Below, one piece after another: positions 50,191 through 58,313 of a stretch of DNA of 64,000 bases. The notes beneath the pieces are model-generated. The model saw only the letters and a list, made by a program, of their open reading frames with translations, had not been told where the DNA came from and made no database searches. Origin of the DNA: an uncultured Cytophagaceae bacterium (GTDB taxonomy: Bacteria > Bacteroidota > Bacteroidia > Cytophagales > Spirosomataceae); assembly GCA_903898715.1 (NCBI GenBank), contig CAIUGL010000142.1, forward strand, positions 1-64,000, read 5' to 3'. Each line of letters opens with the position of its first letter. Within the stretch, counting starts at the first letter, position 1. The position numbers and the translations under genes are program-made.

Positions 50191-51172
50191 AGGTGCTGAG
50201 GGCTTGAGTTAGTTCGTCAATATCCTGCATATTCAAACATGAAGGCAGTATGGCTCGACATAGGGGCGCCGACTTGGGATCTGGATATGCGAACTGATTG
50301 CACAAAAATCCATGTGATTTTAAATGGTCAAAAAGTGCTGGTTCATCGGAACTGAATGCAGGATAATTGTGCACAAAATGTACATGGGAAGCATTTTTGG
50401 TAAATGCTTTCGCTAGTTCACTTGATTGAATCATTCGTTCATCGTATGCTTCCTGGGCATGTAAACAGGCATACACATAAGCAGGATTTGCTGGCGATGC
50501 CCCAATCCAAAAAGGGTCTTGTTTGATGGCTTCAATATCCTTGCTTTTTCCCAAAATGATTCCTGCTGGTATGCCAAAAGCCTTGGATAATGAGCTAGTT
50601 TGAATCAATTGAGCCGGTGTTTGTATTTGTATGGGAACAATTCCTAGTCGGTGCGTTTCATCCACAATCAAGGTCTGGCTTGCCAACAAGTTTTCTTCAA
50701 ATCCCGTTAAAAATTCTTCCACCCACGGTGAACCTATACCATCCATACCGAGTATTTGCGACTCTTTTTCCCAATCAGAAAAGGCAACTGACGAAGGCAT
50801 AAGTGGATGGCGCCACAAAGCAGGATGTGTTTTGGGGGCTAATGAAATACCTGCATTGGGATGTTTTTGCATGATGTATTGCATGGCTGTTTGACCGGCC
50901 AATAAGCCTGAGCTACACAGCGCAGCGGCCTCGACCTTAAAGCGTTTGGCTAACACCTCTTCTAAATTTTGCCACACATCCATGCGGTAATTATTCAGTC
51001 GAGAGCTACCCCAATTTTGACTGAAAATTCGAATCCCTTCATGTAATTTTTCTTGAAATAGGGTATGGGTGCCGATGTTTAGGTAGTTTGTGCCTCCAAG
51101 CCAACGGTATTCCTTCCCATCTAAAGAAACGAGGCGCTCCGGTATGTGATTTTCGTGGATTTGGTAGGACAT
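50177..51172 (-). CDS. PLP-dependent aminotransferase (KBL/AONS-like fold)
   Basis: A 331-aa protein of the fold-type I aminotransferase group. The Schiff-base lysine is K197 in TSSLSKAFGIPAG, and the cofactor-positioning D171 is in LIVDETHRLG. Its first residues suggest a cytoplasmic enzyme of the 8-amino-7-oxononanoate synthase/2-amino-3-ketobutyrate ligase branch, but it is shorter than those (about 390 aa). The substrate is unknown. The ATG overlaps the stop of the epimerase gene by one base, and its end overlaps the serine hydrolase gene. Confidence 0.75.
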   Translation of the reverse strand: MSYQIHENHIPERLVSLDGKEYRWLGGTNYLNIGTHTLFQEKLHEGIRIFSQNWGSSRLNNYRMDVWQNLEEVLAKRFKVEAAALCSSGLLAGQTAMQYIMQKHPNAGISLAPKTHPALWRHPLMPSSVAFSDWEKESQILGMDGIGSPWVEEFLTGFEENLLASQTLIVDETHRLGIVPIQIQTPAQLIQTSSLSKAFGIPAGIILGKSKDIEAIKQDPFWIGASPANPAYVYACLHAQEAYDERMIQSSELAKAFTKNASHVHFVHNYPAFSSDEPALFDHLKSHGFLCNQFAYPDPKSAPLCRAILPSCLNMQDIDELTQALSTYENA

Positions 51173-52191
51173 TACTTTCGGATTAATTCAGCACCCGTTC
51201 CAGCTGCCTTTGCGTAGCTAACCGTTCCGTAATCTATGGTGATGCCGCGGGAGATTTGATCGTCCACTAACAAACATCCGTCGAGGTCAACATAGTCCAA
51301 TAAGGGCAATAAGTGCGCAATGGCGGAGCAACCGATCGTTGATTCAGTCATGCAACCCACCATCACCTTAAGTCCGAGGCTTTTGGCTTCTTTGATCATG
51401 CGCAATGCTGGGGTTAAACCACCACATTTCATGAGTTTGATATTTACCCCATGGAAAAATCCGGCACATTTGGCTACATCTTCTTCCAAAATGCAAGACT
51501 CATCCGCAATGATTGGCAAAACGGATTCCTTGAAAACTTTCCTCATTCCCTCCCAATTGTCTGCTTTCAAGGGTTGTTCAATAAATTCAACACCTAATTT
51601 CTCTAATTCTGGCGCAAAATAAATGGTTTGCTCGGGCGTCCAAGCCGTATTAGCATCAACTCGAAAAACAGCATCCGTTTCTTTTCGTAAGGCCTCGACA
51701 ATCTCTAAATCATCGTCCGTGCCTAACTTGACTTTATACAGTGGGAATGGCATTTCACGCATTTTGGCAATCATTTTTTCCACCGTATCCATACCAATGG
51801 TATAGTCGGTGATTGGATTTTTTGAGATGTCCAATCCCCAAATTTCATACAATGGTTTATCATGCGTTTTACCCCATAAATCCCAATAGGCTACGTCTAA
51901 GGCACATAATGCAAAGGGGTGATCGTCCAATAAGGTTTTAGATAGCATCTTCCAAAAATCGGTTGGATGCGGGAGAATATCATGCGGCAAAAGGTGTCGA
52001 ATACTTTCCACCTGCGCCACCATTTTTTCCATGGTGACCCCGTAGTAGGGTGTTTCTGTTGCTTCACCAAATCCACTTTTGCCATGCCAGGTCAACTCCA
52101 CAATGAGGGTAGGCTGGACGTCACGAGATTCATGTGTAATCGTGAACGTATGTTTAAGCGGCAAGTCGAATTGATGAAGCTTCAGTTCCAT
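51172..52191 (-). CDS. L-Ala-D/L-Glu epimerase (enolase superfamily)
   Basis: A 339-aa cytoplasmic enzyme. The acid-base lysines sit in YKVKLGTDDD and VNIKLMKCGG; the metal-binding acids are in RVDANTAW, EFIEQPL and IADESC, in the order of the MR/MLE dipeptide epimerase branch. It epimerises L-Ala-D-Glu dipeptides from murein turnover so that the amino acids can be recycled. The next two genes, the PLP enzyme and the serine hydrolase, are overlapped, and moeA is 6 bases upstream in the same operon. Confidence 0.88.
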   Translation of the reverse strand: MELKLHQFDLPLKHTFTITHESRDVQPTLIVELTWHGKSGFGEATETPYYGVTMEKMVAQVESIRHLLPHDILPHPTDFWKMLSKTLLDDHPFALCALDVAYWDLWGKTHDKPLYEIWGLDISKNPITDYTIGMDTVEKMIAKMREMPFPLYKVKLGTDDDLEIVEALRKETDAVFRVDANTAWTPEQTIYFAPELEKLGVEFIEQPLKADNWEGMRKVFKESVLPIIADESCILEEDVAKCAGFFHGVNIKLMKCGGLTPALRMIKEAKSLGLKVMVGCMTESTIGCSAIAHLLPLLDYVDLDGCLLVDDQISRGITIDYGTVSYAKAAGTGAELIRK

Positions 52192-52197
52192 ATGCGT

Positions 52198-53334
52198 TTA
52201 TTTTAGTGGAATAAAGGGCAGTTTGGTTTCTTTTTGTCCTGCTTTTTGCCAAACTAAGCCATCTGCTTTAGACCAGTTGATCAAGTCACCGGAACCATTA
52301 TGCGCTAACGTCTCACCGTTTTCCACCGGAATCCATTGGTCTAATTCAGCAGAAGGTTTCGGTAAGAATTTAATCTCTTTTTCTGCGTACTCAGGAAAAT
52401 CACCTGATACCCAAGGTAAAAAATAGACCCAAAAACACGTCAATGTTGAAATCGGGTTGCCCGGAAATGCAAAGACCACTTTGCCGTCTGGGCGGGTGGC
52501 CACCAACATCGGTCTGCCTGGTTTCTGTGCAATTTTATGAAAAATTGTTTCAAATCCAGCCTCAGTTAAAACCTCGGGGATAAAATCTTTTTTGCCTGCG
52601 GAAACACCACCCGATAATAAAATGATGTCATTCGATTCTAAAACCTTGTCAAGGTTGGCCTTAATTTTTTCTGCCGAATCCGGTAAATGACTAGAGTTAG
52701 CCTTAAACCCTTTCGATAACAAGACTGACTTCATCATCATGACATTCGAGCTACGAATTTGATGCACAGCAGGGGTTTCATGTAGGCCTACAATCTCATC
52801 TCCTGTGGAGAAAATATGTACATGGGGTTTCGATTCTACTTCAATATGTGCTTTGCCTACGGTTGCAGCGATGGCAATTTCGATAGGGCCAATTTTCGTC
52901 CGTTTTTTGACCAAAATCGTGCCTTCTTTCGCGTCCATACCTTGTGTATGAATGAATTGACCTTTGGTTAATGGCGTTTTGCCAATGTAGGTAGCTATTT
53001 TTTTCTCGATGCTCAGATCCTCAATTTTAATGATCGCCTCGGTTCCCTTAGGGGCCGTTGCGCCGGTCATAATTTCTAAGGCACCATCTATTTTTTTAAT
53101 TGCTTTAACTGGTTCACCCGCAAACAGAATACCTTCTATTTTCCAGGTTGGCGCCGTAATATCTTTTACTGCGATACCATCCATCATCACGCGGTCAAAG
53201 GGTGGAAAATCACGGTCAGCCACAATTTTTTCAGCTAAGTTCATGCCCAAGGTTTTCGCTAAGGGTAATTTTTCTGTTCGGAAAGGGATGGTGATGTTTT
53301 TTAAAAGGGCAATCGCTTCAATTGGGCTAATCAT
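52198..53334 (-). CDS. moeA: Molybdopterin molybdenumtransferase
   Basis: Inserts molybdenum into molybdopterin-AMP. The start at ATG 53334 gives a 378-aa protein beginning ISPIEAIALLKN, the usual MoeA N-terminus, rather than a 15-residue longer form. Conserved blocks are FPPFDRVMMDGIAV, GATAPKGTEAIIKIED, STGDEIVGLHE, RSSNVMM, LLSGGVSAGKKDFIPEVL and VFAFPGNPIS. It sits 6 bases upstream of the dipeptide epimerase and is divergent from moaC, so its regulation may be shared with the murein genes, which is unusual. Confidence 0.94.
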   Translation of the reverse strand: MISPIEAIALLKNITIPFRTEKLPLAKTLGMNLAEKIVADRDFPPFDRVMMDGIAVKDITAPTWKIEGILFAGEPVKAIKKIDGALEIMTGATAPKGTEAIIKIEDLSIEKKIATYIGKTPLTKGQFIHTQGMDAKEGTILVKKRTKIGPIEIAIAATVGKAHIEVESKPHVHIFSTGDEIVGLHETPAVHQIRSSNVMMMKSVLLSKGFKANSSHLPDSAEKIKANLDKVLESNDIILLSGGVSAGKKDFIPEVLTEAGFETIFHKIAQKPGRPMLVATRPDGKVVFAFPGNPISTLTCFWVYFLPWVSGDFPEYAEKEIKFLPKPSAELDQWIPVENGETLAHNGSGDLINWSKADGLVWQKAGQKETKLPFIPLK

Positions 53335-53416
53335 GTTTGTTGGTTTACGTATTTGATAAATTTCGCTAAAAATTGCCAAATCTCCCGTATTTTCGTAGGC
53401 TAAATTTGAAATGTAT

Positions 53417-53890
53417 ATGTCAAACGATTTTTCTCACTTACAAGCGGATGGCACCCCAGGCATGGTGGATGTTAGTGCAAAAAATGAAACGGTACGTGAA
53501 GCCAAAGCTCAATCCATTGTGTATTTAGGTGCGGAAATTGTCCAACATTTCGAAGCGGCCGGTTGGCAAAATAAAAAAGGTAGCATCCTTCAAACGGCCA
53601 TAATTGCCGGTACCATGGCGGCAAAAAAGACCTCTGATTTAATTCCATTATGCCATCCACTCGGATTGGATTCTTGTAAATTCGAAACGGAAGTTCAGGC
53701 AGACCAAATCATTATCACATGTATTTGTCGGCTTGAGGCTAAAACCGGTGTTGAAATGGAAGCGCTTGTTGGCGCCTCAGTCGCCGCCTTAACAGTATAC
53801 GACATGTGCAAATCTGTTTCCAAAGGCATCGTCATTAAAGAAACCAAATTGATTTCTAAGTCGGGTGGTAAGTCCGATTTCAACGCCTAA
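53417..53890 (+). CDS. moaC: Cyclic pyranopterin monophosphate synthase
   Basis: Makes cPMP, the first stable intermediate of molybdenum cofactor. The 157-aa product has the family blocks GTPGMVDVSAKNET, KTSDLIPLCHPLGLDS, TGVEMEALVGASVAALTVYD and KGIVIKETKLISKSGGKS. I start it at the ATG at 53417 (MSNDFSHLQA), as in other MoaC proteins, not at the ATG six bases upstream. moaA and the other moa genes are not in the window. Confidence 0.94.
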   Translation: MSNDFSHLQADGTPGMVDVSAKNETVREAKAQSIVYLGAEIVQHFEAAGWQNKKGSILQTAIIAGTMAAKKTSDLIPLCHPLGLDSCKFETEVQADQIIITCICRLEAKTGVEMEALVGASVAALTVYDMCKSVSKGIVIKETKLISKSGGKSDFNA

Positions 53891-53891
53891 T

Positions 53892-54545
53892 ATGTCGTCA
53901 CATCATATCATTCGCGATAAACAAGAACCTGCGCTGATCATTGCGAATGGGGAGGCGTGTTCGATGGATATATTGGAGCAGTTGCTTGAGTGGTCCCCCA
54001 CGGTTATTGTATTAGATGGCGCATTGGAACGAGTGATTTCGTTAGGTATCAAAGTGGATGTGTGGTTGGGTGATTTTGACCACGCGAACACCGAATATTT
54101 CAGTCATTATCCGTTGAAAAAGGTACATACGCCGGATCAAATTTTAACAGATTTAGAGAAGGCATTTGAATATTTATTGGCCGAAGGCTATCCGGCGGTT
54201 AATGTGGTTTGGGCATCTGGAAAACGGATGGATCATACGTTGAATAATTTTCATTCCATGGTTCGGTACGGTCGGCAATTGAAGATTGTCTTCTTCGATG
54301 ATTATTCGACATCCTATTTATTACCACCCACATTTGAGAAGTGGTATCCGGCAAAAACGCCCATTTCACTTATTCCCTATGGGGAGGCACATCAAGTAAC
54401 ATCTACTGGACTTTTATACGATTTGAATCATCCTTTGTTAAGTTTAGGGACGCAAACAAGTTCAAGTAATGAAACTAAGCAAGATGGAATCGTTAAGATT
54501 TCGTACGCAAGTGGATCACTTATTTTGATGGAGTGCCACGATTAA
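53892..54545 (+). CDS. Thiamine pyrophosphokinase
   Basis: Converts thiamine to thiamine diphosphate using ATP. The 217-aa product begins at ATG 53892, which follows the moaC stop by one base; the longer frame from 53865 overlaps moaC. Motifs are IVLDGALERVISLGIKVDVW, WLGDFD, the DxxxD pair (PDQILTDLEKAFEYL) and GKRMDHTLNNF for nucleotide and thiamine binding. Its 3' end overlaps the convergent rarA by 26 bases. Confidence 0.86.
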   Translation: MSSHHIIRDKQEPALIIANGEACSMDILEQLLEWSPTVIVLDGALERVISLGIKVDVWLGDFDHANTEYFSHYPLKKVHTPDQILTDLEKAFEYLLAEGYPAVNVVWASGKRMDHTLNNFHSMVRYGRQLKIVFFDDYSTSYLLPPTFEKWYPAKTPISLIPYGEAHQVTSTGLLYDLNHPLLSLGTQTSSSNETKQDGIVKISYASGSLILMECHD

Positions 54546-55764
54546 TTTTATCCTGTTCGGACGGATTGTAAAACACGGGTCTCGACGGGACCTCTGGGAA
54601 GTAATTCTGTTCCACCCAATGTCCCGGAAAATCATGTGGATATTTGTAATCAGCACCATAATTTAAATCCTTCATCATACGCGTAGGCGCATTGCGCAAA
54701 TGCAATGGTACGGGTAAATTTCCCGTCTGTTCCACATAGGCCATTGCTTGATTGATGGCATTGTACGCCGAATTACTTTTAGGAGAGGTGGCTAAATAGA
54801 TGACCGTTTGTGAAAGAATGATCCGCGATTCAGGGTTACCGATGACGCGGATGGAATCGAAGCAAGATTGTGCTAATAATAGCGCATTGGGATTGGCTAG
54901 GCCAATGTCCTCGGAGGCAAGGATTAATAAGCGCCGACCGATAAACTCAAGCGATTCGCCGCCGGCTAGCATGCGTGCCAACCAGTATACGGAAGCATCT
55001 GGATCGGAACCTCGGATCGATTTTATGAATGCAGAAATGATATCGTAATGTTGTTCGCCGTCTTTGTCGTATTGCGCGAGGTTTTTTTGCAATCGTTCGG
55101 TCACGAGGGAATTAGTGACATCTAGCGTATTTCCACCTTCGGTGGTCACGAGCAGTTCAAACAGATTCAAAAGCTTACGTCCATCTCCACCTGAGAAATG
55201 AAATAAAGCATCCGTTTCGGTGAGCGTGATGGATTTGTTCGAAAATAATTTATCCGTACTAATTGCCTTGTCGATGAGTTGGCGTAAATGCACATCATTC
55301 AATGCCTCCAAAACATACACTTGACAACGAGACAAAAGGGCCGAAATGACCTCAAAGGATGGGTTTTCTGTGGTTGCGCCCACTAAGGTGACGATGCCTT
55401 TTTCGACCGCGTTCAATAAAGAATCTTGTTGGGACTTCGAAAAACGGTGAATCTCATCGATAAATAGAATCGGTGATTGCGCTTCAAACATTCTATTCTT
55501 TTTCGCTAACTCCAATGTTTCGCGGACATCCTTGACACCTGATGATACGGCCGAAAGGGTGTAAATGGTGCGTTTTAGGGCGCTGGCTAGTAAGGTTGCC
55601 AGCGTTGTTTTGCCTACTCCGGGAGGACCCCAAAGAATGCAAGAGGGAAGATGACCTGCCTCAATGGCTTTTCGTAAAGGTGCTTGTGCCCCAATGACCT
55701 TTTCTTGGCCAATGTAATCATCCAATGTAGTGGGGCGCATGCGCTCTGCGAGTGGTTGCATCAT
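54520..55764 (-). CDS. rarA: Replication-associated recombination protein A (AAA+ ATPase)
   Basis: A clamp-loader-like ATPase that acts at stalled forks. The 414-aa sequence opens with the family start RMRPTTLDDYIGQEKVIG. Walker A is GPPGVGKTT (46-54), Walker B ILFIDEIHRF, then ATTENPSFEV for the sensor region and the C-terminal LPVPLHLRNAPTRMMKDLNYGADYKYPHDF block, shortened here to the middle, that separates RarA from RuvB. It is monocistronic and convergent with the thiamine kinase. Confidence 0.93.
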   Translation of the reverse strand: MMQPLAERMRPTTLDDYIGQEKVIGAQAPLRKAIEAGHLPSCILWGPPGVGKTTLATLLASALKRTIYTLSAVSSGVKDVRETLELAKKNRMFEAQSPILFIDEIHRFSKSQQDSLLNAVEKGIVTLVGATTENPSFEVISALLSRCQVYVLEALNDVHLRQLIDKAISTDKLFSNKSITLTETDALFHFSGGDGRKLLNLFELLVTTEGGNTLDVTNSLVTERLQKNLAQYDKDGEQHYDIISAFIKSIRGSDPDASVYWLARMLAGGESLEFIGRRLLILASEDIGLANPNALLLAQSCFDSIRVIGNPESRIILSQTVIYLATSPKSNSAYNAINQAMAYVEQTGNLPVPLHLRNAPTRMMKDLNYGADYKYPHDFPGHWVEQNYFPEVPSRPVFYNPSEQDKINRGTPSK

Positions 55765-55839
55765 GTTTCGAAGTTACTTGATTTTTGTAAAATAGAAATA
55801 GATTGAGTAGCTTGGAGTTCAAAATAAACCTATCATTTT

Positions 55840-56763
55840 ATGAATACATCTAGACGTTCCTTTTTGCGCAATTCAGCCTTTGGGCTTGGTGCAATGGCCT
55901 TTGCCTCTCCCGTATTGCAAAGTTTAGCCGCAGTAAAATACAAGAAATTAGTAGGTGTTCAATTGTTTTCTGTGCGTGACGACATGCGTAAGGATCCACA
56001 AGGCACGCTAAATGCGTTAGCTGAAATGGGCTACAAATATGTAGAACATGCGAATTACATCAACCGTAAGTTTTACGGTTGGGAAGCCAAAGAATTCAAA
56101 AAGCGCCTGGACGATTTAGGTATCAAAATGCCTTCAGGTCACACGGTCATGGGTAAGGCCCATTGGGATAATGCCAAAAATGATTTTACCGATTTATGGA
56201 AATACACGGTTGAAGATGCAGCTATCATGGGCCAAGAATTGGTCATTAGCCCATCGATCGACATGGGTATTCGTAAGGATAAAAATCTTTTGTTGAAATA
56301 CATGGAGATTTTCAATAAGTCGGGTGAATTATGCCAAAAATCAGGAATGCGTTTTGGCTATCATAACCATGATTTCGAATTCTCTGAGAAATTGGATGGT
56401 GAGTTACTATACGATATCATGTTGAATAACACGGATCCTACGTTAGTGGCCCAACAATTAGACATAGGTAATATGATTAACGGTGGTGGTGTACCATCTG
56501 AAGTAATGAAAAAGTTCCCGGGTCGTTTTGTGTCGATGCACGTGAAGGATGAAGTTCCATCAGCTGCGGGACATGAAAAATTCGAATCAACCGTTTTAGG
56601 AAAAGGTTCAGGCCAAATCGATGTAAAAGCATTAGTGAAGTTGGGCGATAAAGAAGGAGGCACCAAGCATTTTATCATCGAGCAAGAATCATACCAAGGA
56701 TTAAAGCCATTGGATTGCATGAAGGAAAATATTGGCATCATGCGTGGCTGGGGGTATAAATAG
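55840..56763 (+). CDS. Tat-exported sugar phosphate isomerase/epimerase
   Basis: A 307-aa TIM barrel with a Tat signal (TSRRSFLRNSAFGLGAMAFA), so it works outside the cytoplasm. Metal ligands in order are Glu/His (YHNHDFEF region), Asp and the gate (QQLDIGNMINGG), His in MHVKDE and the final Glu in FIIEQESYQG. It is a periplasmic relative of xylose-isomerase-like enzymes. The substrate is unknown. It starts the forward run that leads into the amidohydrolase and the rhamnose genes. Confidence 0.85.
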   Translation: MNTSRRSFLRNSAFGLGAMAFASPVLQSLAAVKYKKLVGVQLFSVRDDMRKDPQGTLNALAEMGYKYVEHANYINRKFYGWEAKEFKKRLDDLGIKMPSGHTVMGKAHWDNAKNDFTDLWKYTVEDAAIMGQELVISPSIDMGIRKDKNLLLKYMEIFNKSGELCQKSGMRFGYHNHDFEFSEKLDGELLYDIMLNNTDPTLVAQQLDIGNMINGGGVPSEVMKKFPGRFVSMHVKDEVPSAAGHEKFESTVLGKGSGQIDVKALVKLGDKEGGTKHFIIEQESYQGLKPLDCMKENIGIMRGWGYK

Positions 56764-56788
56764 GTCGATTTTGGGCGTTTTCCCAAGT

Positions 56789-56881
56789 CCTCAGACTGAA
56801 GCCTGAGGTTAAAAAATACCCTAGGCTAAAGCCTAGGGTATTTAAGTGAAATTAATAACCCCAGGCTTTAGCCTGGGGGTT
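56789..56881. repeat. Three successive hairpins after the Tat isomerase gene
   Basis: Arms CCTCAG / CTGAGG (56789-56808), a perfect 14-bp AAATACCCTAGGCT / AGCCTAGGGTATTT with a 2-base loop (56814-56843), and AACCCCAGGCT / AGCCTGGGGGTT with one bulged G (56857-56881). The second and third share AGGCT/AGCCT cores. They fill most of the space before the amidohydrolase gene. Confidence 0.75.
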
Positions 56882-56903
56882 TTAAAAAAAAGAAAGATTA
56901 CGA

Positions 56904-58226
56904 ATGAAAAAACTAATCCTCATCGCCTTATTGGCAGCACCATTTTTTGCCTCAGCACAATCCGCATTAAAACCAATTATTGCTCAAAAAGCGGATGCCT
57001 TGAAAGACAAGGTAATCGCTTGGCGTCGGGACTTTCACGAACATCCAGAATTGGGTAATCAAGAAGTACGTACGGCAGGCATTGTGGCAGCGCATTTACG
57101 TTCTTTGGGTATTGAAGTGCAAGAAAAGGTTGCTTACACGGGAGTGGTTGGTGTTTTAAAAGGCGGAAAGCCTGGTCCAGTCGTTGCTTTACGCGCTGAT
57201 ATGGATGGATTGCCAGTTACAGAGCGTGGCGATTTACCGTTCAAGTCTAAGGTTACAGCGGAATTCAATGGCCAAAAAACAGGTGTGATGCATGCCTGTG
57301 GGCACGATTCGCACGTGGCTATTTTGATGGCCGTAGCTGAAATTTTAGCTTCCGAGAAAGCTAATTTAGCTGGAACGGTTAAGTTTATTTTCCAGCCAGC
57401 TGAGGAAGGCGTGTACAATGACAAAGGGGAAATGATTCTTTCGGGTGCTGAGTTGATGGTGAAAGAAGGTGTATTGGAGAATCCCAAGGTAGATGTCATT
57501 TTTGGATTACATGTAACGGCTACTTCCGACAATGGAGTTATTGAATACAAGCCAGGGGCAACCATGGCAGCTGTAGACCAATTGGACATTAAAGTCAAAG
57601 GCAAGCAAGCGCATGGCGCAAGTCCTTGGACGGGAATTGACCCGATTGTCATTTCTTCTCAAATCGTGATGGGATTGCAAACCATTGTTTCGCGTTCCGT
57701 AAATATCACAGAAGATCCTGCCATTGTAACGGTCGGAGCTATTCACAGTGGTATTCGCCAAAATATCATACCCGAATCATCCCATATGATTGGAACGATT
57801 CGGACGTTTGGGGTGGAGCAACGTAAGTTAGTGCACCAACGAATCAATGACATTGCAACAAACATTGCGGAAAGTGGTGGGGGAAAGGCAGATGTGACGA
57901 TCGGGACAGGATATCCGGTGACCTACAACAATCCCGAATTAGTTGAAAAAATGTTACCCACCTTACAAGGAGTAAATGGAAAAGATCGCGTACGTGTTAT
58001 TCCGGCTCATACGGGTGCAGAAGATTTCTCATTCTTCCAACAAAAAGTTCCTGGAATATTCTTCTTTTTGGGAACACGTCCCGATAACAAAAAATTCAAT
58101 GAAGTTGCGGGCCATCATACACCTGATTTTTATTTAGATGAAGGCCATTTCCAAGTTGGCGTGAAAGCCCTGAGTAGCTTGGTCGTGGACTATATGGATA
58201 TGGCTCAGCCGAAGAAAAAGAAATAG
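56904..58226 (+). CDS. Exported M20-family amidohydrolase
   Basis: A 440-aa zinc peptidase of the hippurate-hydrolase/N-acyl-amino-acid amidohydrolase branch, with a signal peptide (KKLILIALLAAPFFASA). Metal and catalytic residues are visible as RADMDGLPV, HACGHDSHV (C132/H134), the PAEEG glutamates, and the terminal AGHHTPDFY histidines. It removes an acyl group from an amino-acid-type substrate in the periplasm. Nucleotide hairpins flank the gene at both ends. A functional link to the rhamnose genes is not obvious. Confidence 0.9.
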   Translation: MKKLILIALLAAPFFASAQSALKPIIAQKADALKDKVIAWRRDFHEHPELGNQEVRTAGIVAAHLRSLGIEVQEKVAYTGVVGVLKGGKPGPVVALRADMDGLPVTERGDLPFKSKVTAEFNGQKTGVMHACGHDSHVAILMAVAEILASEKANLAGTVKFIFQPAEEGVYNDKGEMILSGAELMVKEGVLENPKVDVIFGLHVTATSDNGVIEYKPGATMAAVDQLDIKVKGKQAHGASPWTGIDPIVISSQIVMGLQTIVSRSVNITEDPAIVTVGAIHSGIRQNIIPESSHMIGTIRTFGVEQRKLVHQRINDIATNIAESGGGKADVTIGTGYPVTYNNPELVEKMLPTLQGVNGKDRVRVIPAHTGAEDFSFFQQKVPGIFFFLGTRPDNKKFNEVAGHHTPDFYLDEGHFQVGVKALSSLVVDYMDMAQPKKKK

Positions 58227-58234
58227 TCTATACT

Positions 58235-58292
58235 CCCCAGGTTAAAACCTGGGGTTATTAAAATTTATAACCCCGGGCTTAAGTCTGGGGTT
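58235..58292. repeat. Paired hairpins after the M20 gene
   Basis: A perfect 9-bp CCCCAGGTT / AACCTGGGG with a 2-base loop (58235-58254), and a spacer-free 12-bp AACCCCGGGCTT / AAGTCTGGGGTT (58269-58292) that closes with two G-U pairs as RNA. The CCCCAGG and CCTGGGG cores resemble those before the gene. Confidence 0.75.
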
Positions 58293-58313
58293 TATTATGT
58301 AAAAGGTAAACCT

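Noticed and set aside
53401-53408. TAAATTTG as a promoter of moaC
   Set aside because: The nearest TTG is 25 bases upstream, and a start from here would give an almost leaderless message; too weak to list.
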